A model generated the notes under the pieces. It worked only from the letters and a program-made list of their open reading frames with translations. It was not told the DNA's origin and did no database searches. Shown in pieces: positions 1 through 11,800 of a DNA stretch of 64,000 bases. The translations under genes were made by a program, and so were the position numbers. Numbering within the stretch: the stretch's first letter is position 1; each line of letters starts with the position of its first letter. The DNA comes from Branchiostoma floridae (taxonomy: Eukaryota; Chordata; Leptocardii; Amphioxiformes; Branchiostomatidae), in contig NC_049979.1 in the NCBI RefSeq assembly GCF_000003815.2, positions 9,198,267-9,262,266 of the forward strand. Direction: 5' to 3'.

Positions 1-287
1 TATCCATCAACCATTATCATCTTGCAGGTGCCTAGATTTGTCATGGTCACCAGAGTAATAGAAAGAGTACTTGGTCAAGTAAGGTCGGTCAGTGAAACAT
101 GTAGGAAACAAGCAGAAGATCTTGTAGCAGGATTTATCTTCAGCAGTATCCTGTGCTGTCAACCTTCCCTCTACTGCCAAACCCCATAACCAATACATAT
201 TCCATGCTAAACAGGCTACCTTAGCTAGGCTGAATGTTAAAAGATCATTGGTGCATCACACTACTTCTGTCCATCTCTTAGTCTTAC

Positions 288-2671
288 CTGTAGAACATGT
301 CTTTGTCATGACTCCCAGGCATGGTGAACCTGTTGATGTAGTGGGAGAAGTTGCTAGAGAGAAAAAGAGGAACAATTTTAAAGTGGCAAAATCTGATTTT
401 CTGCGCTTTATACAACTACAAACTCACCTCAAACCAAATGCATTGTAATCAAAGCTACACAGCCCTAACAAGCCCCTTCTTTTGTACATCACTGCTTGGC
501 ATGACAAGACAGACGGTGTATTCATAAAATATTACCAATCACAGACGATGATCATACATCACAATTAAGTACAAACTCACTATGCAATCTCGTGGTTGCC
601 CACACATGTCATGTATGGGAGATAAGCAGCAATAGGCTGGATCAGTGACATGAAGGCATCCCCAACCTCTCCATCTTTCTGTAGATGTATTCAAGACAGA
701 GTTATCATACTGTATCTGCTAAATTAGGAGAGCAAACTACAGTAAACTGTATGCAACAAAAATGTGTATTTTATGAAAAATGACAAAAGATGTTCAGTTT
801 GGTAATTTTTTATCTATTCTAAGACAGTGTACTGATGCCTTTACTTGTAACATTACTGAATATCTTATTGTAGAATGTTTGACAGCAAGTTGAAAATGTG
901 TAAAAATTTTAATGGAATTGTGGTAAAGTAGGAGCATTTTACTTACATCATTCATGTCATAGGCAAAGTCACCTGAAAATAGGAAAAAAATGTATTGGAG
1001 GCACAGAACAATAGACAATATATTATTGGTAAAATAAGTAAATAACATAAGTTCTGTTGCCATAAAATGTTCATATTAGATATGTGCCCATATTCTAAAC
1101 TGACAATGTCTGCTGAATTTTGTTTGTTCATAAAATACTGTTAGTTACGTTGGAACGTCATAAAACTACTAGTAAACTAGTACTGAACCTCTCTGAACAT
1201 ATGATATATGACAATCAGTTCTAGCTTCCATAACACAGAAAATTTCTCACCAACATGAAGAATAGCATCATACATCCCCCTCTGCACCTCCTTGGTGAGC
1301 CTAGCGACAGACTGGGCATTCTCATAGCCCAGATCTCCATATACAGCAAATCTGGGGCTCCAGTTGGTGTCATCCTGGACTGCTGTAAAACTGTAGATGT
1401 CACTCCAGGACTCATCACTCCCCACACGGTAGACTGCATGATTAGGAAGAAAAGCATGAAGTATGGTAACATTAACCAGTGGTGTTGTATATATTATTAT
1501 CTGCCCTGTTTCTATGGTATTTACCATTTGGTTAACAAGTGCTCATTGTTGTACATGTAACAATATCTGGATTGGGTTTCAAAAGTATCACCTATCGACT
1601 TGGACATCATGTCTAAATCTTACAAAAAGATAAACCAAGGAGATTTCAATCTATTCTTCAAGCAGTGGCTAGTGTCGGAGGCTAGTAGTGGCTGCAATTT
1701 TTCTGGAGGGAAGCAGGCAAAAAAATTGTGTCCATTACTAACTTTAACTTATCAGATAAACTACTAGTACAAGTAAATTACATCATGCATGCATATTATG
1801 ACCAAAAATGTAACAGCTGACAATGAGTTTAAAACAAATATGGAAAAGGGAAAACAGAAAATCCAACATCCAAACAATCTTACTGTATCTGTATCCTGGT
1901 TTGAGTCCAGTCAAGACCACCCTGTGGATGTACTGGGCATTGTGCTTCTTCCCTCCATCCACAAATAAGGTGCTGATCCCAGAATTTCTCAAGTGGAAGT
2001 CTCCTTGCCCATATTCTACCACAGAGGCTGTGTTGTTGAGGGTACTCCATGTCACAACCATAGAGGTAGGGGAACCTAGTGGTCAAGATAAACTGCATTA
2101 TTACGAGAATGTTAAGCTATAATCACAGGATGACTATCAAATGCTTAAACTACAGTCTACAGGTATGTTGAAGTCGACCAGGTAAATGTCTATTGTGACA
2201 CTATTGTTAAGGCCTCATGGGCCCCCCCAGAAAGGGTCACCAAGGTAGCCCAGCCTGGTAGCCTAGCCTGATGATAGTGACAATAGACAGCCGGACGTTT
2301 CAGTGAGGTAAGACACTAACTACAAAACAAAGGGTAACGTTACACATTGGACGCTATCCATAAATCATAACGTTACACTGGATAGGAGAGAATGGCTGTG
2401 TTTGGCGCGCATTTAGCGCCAGCGGAATCATCGGCGAAGGCGAGAGAGATTTGCTTATTGGTGAAGGCATTAAACTATATAATGTTAACCTCCTTGTTCT
2501 GCTTTACAGTAGTCAGTACTTTGACGTTACTATACCTGTGTAGGATAGATGGATCTGGGTCGGTTCAGTGTTTGTGGCATTAGGACGATGTGGACGTGCT
2601 GAGCAGACTGTCCAGCAGCACCACAATGACAGCAGAACAACAATCCAAGCAGGATGGGCAGAGTCTGACAT
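288..2671 (-). CDS. ACP7: Purple acid phosphatase, ACP7-like, 5' part (six exons, partial)
   Basis: Metallophosphatase of the purple acid phosphatase family, expected to be secreted or lysosomal. Exons on the minus strand: 2671-2536, 2075-1884, 1433-1251, 972-947, 678-581, 353-288; all junctions are GT-AG and keep frame (701 nt, 233 codons plus 2 nt). Exon 1 encodes a short N-terminus with a hydrophobic signal-like core (WIVVLLSLWCCW), then QIHLSYTG, the usual start of the N-terminal fibronectin-like domain, continued as SPTSMVVTWS. Metal-binding motifs seen in order are GDLG (residues 142-145), GDFAY (171-175) and GNHE (206-209). Exon 4 is a 26-nt microexon. The last motifs with the remaining histidines are not in the window, and 1-287 reads as intron. 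The start is the first ATG before the signal-like core. Family call is firm; the ortholog name is less so. Confidence 0.85.
2188..2288. repeat. Short inverted-repeat (MITE-like) element in ACP7 intron 1
   Basis: About 100 bp bounded by GTCTATTGTGACACTAT on the left and the near-inverse ATAGTGACAATAGAC on the right. The middle is GC-rich and contains several GGTAGCC/AGCCTGG words. No coding content. Boundaries are approximate. Confidence 0.45.
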
Positions 2672-3060
2672 GTTTCAAACGGTAGCAGCAGAGGAAGGCG
2701 ATATAATATCTCGGCTGTCCAGCTCGACTGTCAAAACAACAGAAGAAGAGATCTGCCTCTGCCCCGAACCGGCACTTCTGCTTCCTGGTTAGACCCTACT
2801 TGCTCCTGGGTAAAGAACCGAAACCTGAAGGTTGAAATGAGGCGAAGGCTGTTTAATCCAGTAGACAAACGAACAGCGCGAATGAATAAAGGCTGATGAA
2901 ATATCCCGGAGGCGATGAAAGGCTGAACTGAACCTGACCCAGGGGGCCTGCTGGGGGCCTGACCCGTAACGCAAAACCACGTGATCAGATAAGGATCCCA
3001 ACTTACGAAAGCTACGGTGGTGTTCCTACTAATCTCCAAGCAGATCTTGCTGTGGCAAAT

Positions 3061-3160
3061 NNNNNNNNNNNNNNNNNNNNNNNNNNNNNNNNNNNNNNNN
3101 NNNNNNNNNNNNNNNNNNNNNNNNNNNNNNNNNNNNNNNNNNNNNNNNNNNNNNNNNNNN
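3061..3160. other. Assembly gap (100 N)
   Basis: Exactly 100 undetermined bases, the usual placeholder for a gap of unknown size. It lies between the ACP7-like 5' end and TMEM147, so nothing can be said about sequence lost here. Confidence 0.99.
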
Positions 3161-3976
3161 ACACAGGGACGTTTATAGATCTTTATATAAGATGCATTGG
3201 TATGAGGGCGTTTGGCGAGCATTTTCACCACCAACAAATACTAGTTTACTTAATACTATAAAACGATACACTTTTGAAAAGCTCGTTTTGTTTCCCTTTT
3301 TATAGTCACCGGAACGTAAAACACTATGACCCAGCATATTTGCTATGACCCAAAGTCCACCTGTTACATGACGTTTTACGTGCTACCGTCCTAGTACGCA
3401 TTGGAAACAAAGTCCATTGCTATGGCACTAGGCATGCATGTAGGAATCTATGAGGAAAACTTTAACAACAACAAAAATATTTAATGACCAAAGACATTGC
3501 AAATAGAGGTTTATAAAGGATCATAAAGATATGACGAGGAAAAAAAAAGTTCCAGAAATATGTCAGGGAATATGTAGTACAAAAGTCTTTAATAGGCAGA
3601 AAAATATATACCCCCCGTGTGATATTCCATTTGTTTGAAAAAATCATTTCAAATTTGTTAATTAACGCGTGAAACCTGAACAGTAAAAATAGAAATTTGG
3701 GACTGTGGCATCTATTGCTTATCGGCAACTCTACAATTGAAATTGTTGAAAAGGTTTGCATTTGTGACTGAATGCAACATGATAAGCATCTATCCAAGCT
3801 AATTTTGGAAATGAAATTAACTTCCATTTTAATTGATCGTACTGTGAATGAAAGAAAAAATAGTATCCATTTGGAAAATTCACTTCACAAATAACTACTT
3901 TTTTTACCAAAAGAGATAAGGTGAAGGTTACAAAGCTCATAATATCATGATACTAAGCATAAACTATGTAAGCAGT

Positions 3977-4033
3977 TTTTTGTCACATCTGGGTTGAGTG
4001 CTTAGTAAGCACTCAACCCAGATGTGACAAAAA
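3977..4033. repeat. Perfect 28-bp palindrome with 1-nt centre
   Basis: Arms 3977-4004 and 4006-4033 are exact reverse complements around the G at 4005; the right arm reads TAAGCACTCAACCCAGATG followed by TGACAAAAA. It is in the 1.5 kb between the gap and TMEM147, where I see no gene. Confidence 0.9.
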
Positions 4034-4642
4034 GGAGGAAACTATAAAAGAAAATACAGAATAGAGAAAACATTTATTTCTTGGAGAGGATTCAGTTATG
4101 TTTTCATAACGTTATACTGGAAGTTTCCTTGTTTTCGAGAAGTCGTCAAAAGACAAGACATGTTAATTCGGATCAGTATAAAAGTAACGAGTTTTACAAA
4201 TTTATCAAAAGATTTTTGCCTAACGCTATTGAAATATTATGTATCGGCTGATAGCAGGGATTTTATTTAAATTTTAACAAGGAGGTTAACGTCCTTGATT
4301 TTAAGGTGTTAATATAAAGTGCGTTAAGTGTCCATATAAAGTTCTATTTCTTTGCCATAGATCGATAACGAATTCATTGGATGTATTCTTTATTTTTGAT
4401 GCATTTATAGTCAGTTTCAAGCTATTACAGTATGTTTCTAAAGCATTGATACATTGTTTGAGTCCTTTTCAACAAAATAATCAAATCGAGGTCGTCTGCC
4501 CAAGATAGGCAATCAGCGTCCGTCTGTCGTGAAAACGAAGTGCCGTAAAACGGACTTGTACAGAGAACCCTTGTGATTGATTTTGTCGGCCGTCGTTTGT
4601 CTAAATTTTCTGCAATAATTCCACAGTATCTGATCAGGAAAT

Positions 4643-6830
4643 ATGACGTTATTTCACTTTGGGAACTGTGTAGCCCTTGCCTATGTTCCATACTTTCTCA
4701 CGTACAAGTTTTCAGGATTGTGAGTATAATTTATCGCTTGACACACGAGGGATGGGGAGGGGCAAATTTTCATGATTTTCTCATTGTATTTGTGAATGTA
4801 TAAAAATTATGCTGTGCGTGCCGACCATTGAAACATGGTCTTTTTGCTTGTTTGCTGAAGGTCAGAATACAGTGCCTTTTGGAAATGTGTGCAGGCAGGA
4901 GGAGCTTATCTGGCCACTCAGCTGTGCAAGGTAAGTTGTAGGTCAATCATGCATAATCAGTGCAGTAGTGGCTTTGTTTTGTCATTTGTGCAGAATCTGA
5001 TAATGATGTGATGTGTAGGCTTATACAGATTTCAATTATCAGTGAGGTTCAAACCTCTTTGTTATTGTGCTATTCATATAACCCATGTATGAGTGATCTG
5101 ATCTTTGTTGCAAGCCCACACAATATTTCAATCATGACCATGATGTTGCTATCCCTGCAGATGCTGATCCTTGCCACATTCTTCCCAGCATCAGAAACAG
5201 GAGGAGGTAATCTGGATGTGATTGGGGTAAGCTTTACAAGAAAAAAACCCCTCTAACTAATCTAAGTTTCAAATTATGTACATTCATTGTATAATTTGTG
5301 GAAATTTGCATGTGTATCGGAAGGCTAATCTTTCCTGTCCATTTTGCTGGGAATGTCCAAATTCATCACATTGAGGATTGAGCTGAATGATATTGATGAT
5401 GTGGAAGCTTAATGATGCTGTGCTTCCTCTTTGGCTGTGTTGTGGGCATTTAGAAATTGTTTATCTATTTGACTTGCCTGGAGAGAGTTGAATCAAGCAT
5501 GATTATATGACTAAAATGTTCAGTTTCTTCCACTACCTTTTCCTGTTTCTATTTGTGCCAAGCTCAACTGCCATGTTTTGTATCTTTAGGAATTTCTAAA
5601 GACATCAGTAGATTTTGGTGATCTGATCGGGATCCAGCTGATCATGAGCAGCATTCCGGGAAAGGGAGAGATCAAGATCATGACAGCAGCCATGGGCTGG
5701 GCCACGGCGGAACTGGTCATGACCCGCTTCATCCCCATGTGGGTGGGGGCTCGTGGAGTGGAGTTTGACTGGAAGTACATCCAGATGAGCTTAGAATCCA
5801 ACATCAACCTGGTGAGTGTTTTAAGTTTGAGGAATGTCTTTCAACAATGATATGCCCAGTTTTAGATTGTTACCAAACAAAACAATTTACCAGGTAAAAT
5901 TTATAGATCATCATCATCTTTATACTGCTTAGCACGCAATACAGGTTTTGACAATACAAGATGCAATACAACATAGAAAACCCGATTGAAACAAATAAAA
6001 AGAATGTTTAAAAAAAAATCCAGAGCCTAACCTCTGCTTGGAGAGTAGCAATACACAGTGGATTATATTTATAAGCATCTGTGCAGTGTTAGTAAGTGCA
6101 AACAAAGGGTAGGGATAGTGATGGATGTGGACATCTGCAAACAAAATTTAGTGATGTTTGTAGTACACATGTTTATCATGTTGTATTACAGTTAACTGTA
6201 CATGTATTTATTATGTCTATACATTTTCCCATACATTCTCAGGTCCAGCACATAGCAGCAGCAGTCCTAGTGTGGCTGTGGAGCAGACATGACTTTAACC
6301 GTAGTCTGTTACCTGTTGTTGGCACCCTCCTGGGGCTAAGTGTGTACAGACCTCTCATTGTAGAGTAAGTACATGTAGTACTACTCATTTCACTTCTCAT
6401 CTCATATCTAAACATGATTATTGCATTCCTATATTGATTTTTTGATGGCATGGCTTCTTTGAGTTTTTAAGCAATTTGCTCTCTTTATAAATGTGAACAA
6501 AATAAACAAATAAAAAATGCATCTTGTGTAATCTTGGCATATCTAAATCAGTCCTGTTACCTAATATCTTAGTTAACCAGTCTTTCTGTCTTGGATTTAT
6601 TTGAGAATTCTTCACAGAGTACTTATGAAAAATCTGTCCTTACCTGAGTCATTCATTTCTAAAGTCATCATTTCTGTGTGTTCCTTTCCAGAATCTTGAT
6701 CCATGCTGTTGGCCTTGGTTCCTGGACCCTCCTTCTGGCCAAAGCCTTGTTCACTGGAGCTGTTGGCTTAGTAACTCTTCAGCTGTATGTTGGACTGGTT
6801 CACAGTAACCCTAGCAACCACTACGACTGA
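4643..6830 (+). CDS. TMEM147: Transmembrane protein 147 (six exons, complete)
   Basis: Multi-pass ER membrane protein; family members act at the ER membrane with the translocon/Nicalin-NOMO machinery. Exons 4643-4719, 4861-4930, 5161-5226, 5590-5811, 6243-6364, 6692-6830; all GT-AG, total 696 nt, 231 aa, close to the 224 aa of the human protein. The N-terminus [18 protein letters not shown] and the internal blocks [20 protein letters not shown] and [17 protein letters not shown] are characteristic and easily aligned. The start is the ATG that gives this conserved N-terminus. Exon 1 is 77 nt and preceded by no long open frame. The 3' end lies 2 kb before RSPH4A in the same direction; no operon is implied. 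Very secure call. Confidence 0.95.
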
Positions 6831-7514
6831 TATAGTGATGGCAGGGGTAGATTGTATTGTGTAATCTGCACTGGAGCTATTATATACACCATAAGATTAC
6901 ATAATCAGTTTGCATTGACCAAACTTAATTGTTATTCTTTATCTGTAGTTTTATCCAATATCTAAAAAAAACTTGAATGAAAGTACTAGTACAAATGTAG
7001 TATGTCCTGTCTAGCCATAATTTGAGATTAAAGTAACTGTTGTCAAATAGGGCTGTAGAATGGAATTTTATTTCATTGATGATAATGTTTGTGTGGCCAA
7101 CATGAAAAAGTGTCATGTATTATGTACATGTAGTACAATGTACCATCTTATGCAATGTACCGGGCGTAAAGCAGTTTACTATGAAGTTGAGCATATGTTT
7201 GTTTTTTATTGCTGTAAATTGTATGAATGATTAACACCAACATTATGTGCCAGATATGTGAAATTTATTTCAAGTCTACCACTCAACTGTCATACTCTTT
7301 CTGGTCTGTTTATTGTTTCTAAATGCACAAAGTATTATAATTCTTGGCAATGTGACATAGGGAGCTTTGTACTGGTGATAATACTTCAAAGGCATAATTC
7401 ATGGTGTCAAATAAAGTTCAGAAGTAGGTCTGAATTGAAAATGCTTCTTGATGTTGTGTACATAGTGTTGGACTTGAGTTGGTATGTTGTATATTGGTGT
7501 TACATGCTTTTTTC

Positions 7515-7616
7515 TTACAAGCATTCTCCTACGCAGAGGGTCCAACGTGGTCACAAAATGCCCGTTGTCCCGTTTTACGACAACGTTGGACCCTCTGCAT
7601 TGGAGAATGTTTACAA
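7515..7616. repeat. Imperfect ~33-bp inverted repeat (hairpin)
   Basis: Left arm 7515-7547 and right arm 7584-7616 are near reverse complements sharing GCAGAGGGTCCAACG; the loop is about 36 nt and itself holds a smaller CGTTGTC/GACAACG pair. It could be a very short MITE or a hairpin in the TMEM147 3' UTR. Confidence 0.75.
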
Positions 7617-7798
7617 GAGAATTTTGACTAAATCTATGATTCACTCCCATTGACTCCCAGAACTTGCAAGAATGTCTTAACGCTTAGTTGAGAACCAATT
7701 ACGTTTGGTTTAACATTATTGGTACAGAGACTACCAGTAACCTTTTAGTAAGTACAGGCACATAATTTAGCAGCTGTAGCCACAAAATTCTCGCCATA

Positions 7799-8150
7799 AG
7801 GCCACACCAATTTAATTTCTTGGTTCACGGATTTTTTCATAAAAAATTTGGAGCGAGAGGGCGAAATAAAAATAAAAATTGTAAAATGGTTGGAGTAAAG
7901 GTAAGGGCTAATCCAAAACAAAGAATAAAAAGTTTTCAGCTTGAAAAAAGTACGAAAACACTTACTGTACAGTAACAGCACCTGTACCCACACTTTAAGG
8001 AGCTTATGATGTAAAGGCCAATTTGCTACACCAGAAAGTTAGTGAATGGTTTCATTAATGGTGAAAATTTGCTGAGTGGTACTTTTTTTTTTTTTCCAAA
8101 AAATTGGAGCGAGCGAATCCGTGAACCAAGAAATTAAATTGGTGTGGCCT
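7799..8150. mobile_element. Non-autonomous TIR element (MITE), ~350 bp
   Basis: Terminal inverted repeats of about 35 bp: the left end starts AGGCCACACCAATTTAATTT and the right end is its exact complement ending in GGTGTGGCCT. Both arms continue through CTTGGTTCACGGATT. The interior is AT-rich and non-coding. A lone end of similar sequence (GGTGTGGCCTAATTA) occurs near 49900. Confidence 0.8.
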
Positions 8151-8317
8151 AAAATGTACGTACTGCACATTTAAAGGTTGAGACTTTCTTTATCTGCCGT
8201 CAAGTACTGCATGTTTTTGACACATCACGTGCATTCCCCAATGAGGCTAATGTTAGTAATACTGTTTACACATGTACATCAACTGCATTGCAGATACCCA
8301 CCTCACGTTGGCGCGCA

Positions 8318-8621
8318 TGACGTCAGTTCAAAATGGCGCTATCTGATTGGATGCCAGAACAAACACATTTCATGACCGCATGTCCCAAAACATTTAAGTT
8401 ACAAAGTATATATCATACAAGTACAACATAAATTGGTATATCTATAGCATATCTATACTGAAATGGGTACTTCTTAGTCATTGCTTTGGATGTCACGTCA
8501 TTACAAAAATAGTGTGCACCTGACGGTGACGTCACGATAACACGGAATTGACCCCAGGTCGAACCCCGGTCGCCATGACGTCACGTTATTGTGCGTTGTT
8601 TACCAGCGGTTCCTAGCAACT
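8318..8621 (+). promoter_or_regulatory. RSPH4A promoter: three CRE sites and an X-box-like site
   Basis: Perfect TGACGTCA sites at 8318-8325, 8527-8534 and 8576-8583, an inverted CCAAT (ATTGG) at 8346-8350, and CGGTTCCTAGCAACT at 8607-8621. The last resembles the RFX X-box, with a perfect right half CCTAGCAAC. RFX factors drive motile-cilium genes, which fits a radial-spoke gene starting 200 bp downstream. Sites are seen; function is inferred. Confidence 0.55.
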
Positions 8622-8818
8622 AACAGATCGGTGTTGGGGAATCAGAGAGAGGCCGTTCCAGTGGAAACAGGTAGCCATTTTAGGCGTAAAACAAGGATTC
8701 CTACGACGCTTGTTCGTTTAGACGCGTCCAGATCGCTATTTTGGTTGGTATAGAGTACATACAGCGGCATTTTGTGTATATTTAGGGCACAGACACGCTA
8801 AAATAACGAGAGTTCACC

Positions 8819-11800
8819 ATGAGTACGAAGGGTTCCAAATCGGGAACTCCGGAGCCGCAGAACAATGCCAACCTTCAGAGAGAGATGGAGATCCAAAACG
8901 CCAAATCTTACATGCTCAAGGCTAGCACCAACACAGGACTCAATCTGTAAGTATACACTTCAATTTAGCGTTGATTTTTACCTATAAATGTCTATATGTA
9001 GGACGCGAGAATAATTTACAAGAGCAAGAACCCTATGACCTACTATTACTAGTGGCCCATGTCACAAAATACAGGTGGTTGTAACATATTTTGTACGATT
9101 AGTGTCCAAATAGACTCTAGAGCGGGCTAGAAAATTGTACAAATTGGTCCAACAGGGACGATTTTTGTGGCAGTAGATGTGAACTGGTGGACGCTTGTTC
9201 AAGAGAACCCTAGTGATGGAATGTTTATACATTTAGTTTTAATTTTTTGAGCACATGTAAGATTGATATTGTATTCTTGTACATGTACTACATTTGATAT
9301 TTTAGCTCAATCACCAGCTCCTTGGCTTCATGAAAACAACATGACTATCCTTGATAAATAAGATAAATTTTTAAAAAACTTTTGTCAGTTGCTGTACATA
9401 TTAAAATGTTATCTTCATTTATTCCAGATATGACCATCTCAGCAGAGTTCTCACAAAGGTTCTAGATGAGAGACCAGAAAATGTTGTTGGTGAGTCATTT
9501 TTGTCTGATTGATTAATATATAGAGATTTTCAACCCTAATCATTTGAAAACAAATATAATATAGATCACACAATGAAACCAGCTACTGCAACACAAGGGC
9601 AAATTGTTCAATCTGTGGGCTTTACTGTAGTTACAGCCTATGAGAATTCTCCAGTGTAATTGCATCCACGAGATCATGATACCAATGGTGGTTGCTTTGT
9701 ATGTGCATGCAGATATCATTGAAGACATCAGCAAAGAGGCAAAGAGGTCCAAGTTTGTGTACAAGGGAGACACAGTCAGAGATGAGTTTGACAAGACTAC
9801 AGAGGTGGCACTGGCAGAGACACACAAAATGCTGTTTGAGGTATGCATAATAATAATGATCCTTTTTGTCATTTTGCTGCAGCCCTCTTGCAAATCTTTA
9901 TGACTGTACCATCATAATAGGCACATTTAGTTCTTCCTGTAATAAAGTTGAAATATTTTTCCTGTTCATTCTTTCTATGAATTAAACTTGATTTTTTCAT
10001 TTCCATCTGTGTAAATCTACCTCGATACATGATTCTACTGTTAGTGAAGAAGAAAACACTGTAGAAATTCTGTACATATTGCCCTGGCATAACTAAAGAT
10101 AACCCGTCTGTCCGGCTTATTCAGAAAGGAGAAGGTGAAGGTGGTGAGCCCGAGGCAGAGGAAGAAGTGGAGACCCCCCTCCCCAACATCATGGAGCTTT
10201 CATATTACTTTGAACAGGCTGGGGTGAGTACTAGACTAAGTATGTCATTGGTGCTGCTGTTTTTTATCAGTCAAAATACTGTAAATGCATTTAAGTTCAT
10301 GGGGATTTAATTTCGCGGTAGCGGGAAAAAGGACTTTTCGCTGTGGATTTAAGTTCGCGGTAACACCATAGACTGCAATCTAGATAACATGATAGAAAAA
10401 TGTTCGCGGTGGATTTAAGTTCGCGGTGAAGTGGTCACCGCAAAAACCGCGAACATTAATCCACCGCGACCATTTCTGCATTTACAGTATTTGCACCATT
10501 TGCACTTTTTCCATAGTTTACAAAGCAAACTACATCTTGTCATCAATAAGCCATACTGAAATTTCCATCAGTTAACTTAGTATACTACTTGTCTTAGTAT
10601 GATATGTTGATCGTGAATATTCAAACAATGCAATATTACTTCACAGATTGGCCTGAGCAGGGAGGAGTGCTTCCGCATCTTCCTGGCCCTGAAGCAGCTG
10701 GTGGACACCCGCCCCCTGCAGACTGTCCGCTTCTGGGGCAAAGTGCTGGGCACAGAGATGAACTACATCATTGCAGAGGTGGAGTACCGGGAGGGCGAGG
10801 AGGAGGAGGAAGAAGAAGAGGAGGTAGGGTGTTTCTCCATAGCTGTATAGGCACTTGACACGAACTTTCCTCACCTCACTCAGGTGAAAAATGAGCACCT
10901 ACCTTTGGCTAGGGCTGTCCCTCGGATAGGACATTAAATGTAGGTCCCGTGTCTGGGGAGAGTCATACCCCAGGCATGTAAAAGAACCCACCGCACTTAT
11001 CAAAAAGAGTAGGGGACCTTCTTGGTGTGAGTGGATCAAACTATTCCGGCTAAATGGGGTAGGGAATTTCCCGAGCAGCCTTGTAACCCCTGCTTTGCCT
11101 ATTGAGTCAGTTTGTCAAACTAATGCTGAAGCTCGATGTTTCTGACTTAGGGAGAAGAGAGGCTGCCACAGTGAGCATAGTTCAGTACCTAGAAGTGGTC
11201 TATGGCCTTGAACTGAGAAAACTCGTTAAAAAAAGTATACAATGTGTTAACTTTGCTCTGTCATAATGTCTGATCATTTTAAGGGCATTCAACATATCAA
11301 ACTCACAAGTGATTCTTGTGTGTTTTCATAGGGAGAAGATAAGGATGAGGAGAAGGATGAAGAACCACAAGATGAGGAAGGTGAGGGTTTCACCATTACA
11401 TGTTACTCAGTATTTGACACTCAAAATAGATGCAAAAAGCAGCTAAGCACTGGAAATGCGTGTTGTAGAACCACAGAAACTATTCCAAAGTTCATATATC
11501 TTTGTATATGACTCAATACTTTGACCATAGTAAAATTACCCAAAGCATATGATTCTTTACATCTGTCAGCTTCACATTCATAAGTTCTGTGTGGTTCTTA
11601 ACCTCTGCTGTTCCTCCCCACAGAGGGTGAGGGAGAGGAGGATGACATCCCTAAGCCTGACTACAAGCCCCCACCCGTCATCCCTAAGGAGGAGAATAGG
11701 GCAGGAGCCAACAAGAAAGTCTACTTTGTCTGCAATGAAGGTCAGTTTCTGGCAAGGAGAGAAAACATTACAACATCATTCTTTATTTTCTTTGACATTC

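Larger units (their letters stand above)
6831..8300. other. TMEM147 3' UTR and intergenic DNA
   Basis: AT-rich, with no gene that I can support. It contains the 7515-7616 hairpin and the 7799-8150 inverted-repeat element described separately. Reading frames here are short and do not resemble any family. Confidence 0.6.

Noticed and set aside
1-198. Minus-strand open frame next to the ACP7-like exons
   Set aside because: It lacks the purple acid phosphatase sequence expected after the PGSHDKDMFYR block and sits past a good donor at 287, so it reads as intron.
2392-2792. Plus-strand open frames over the ACP7 first exon
   Set aside because: They are antisense to a convincing signal-peptide exon and resemble no family.
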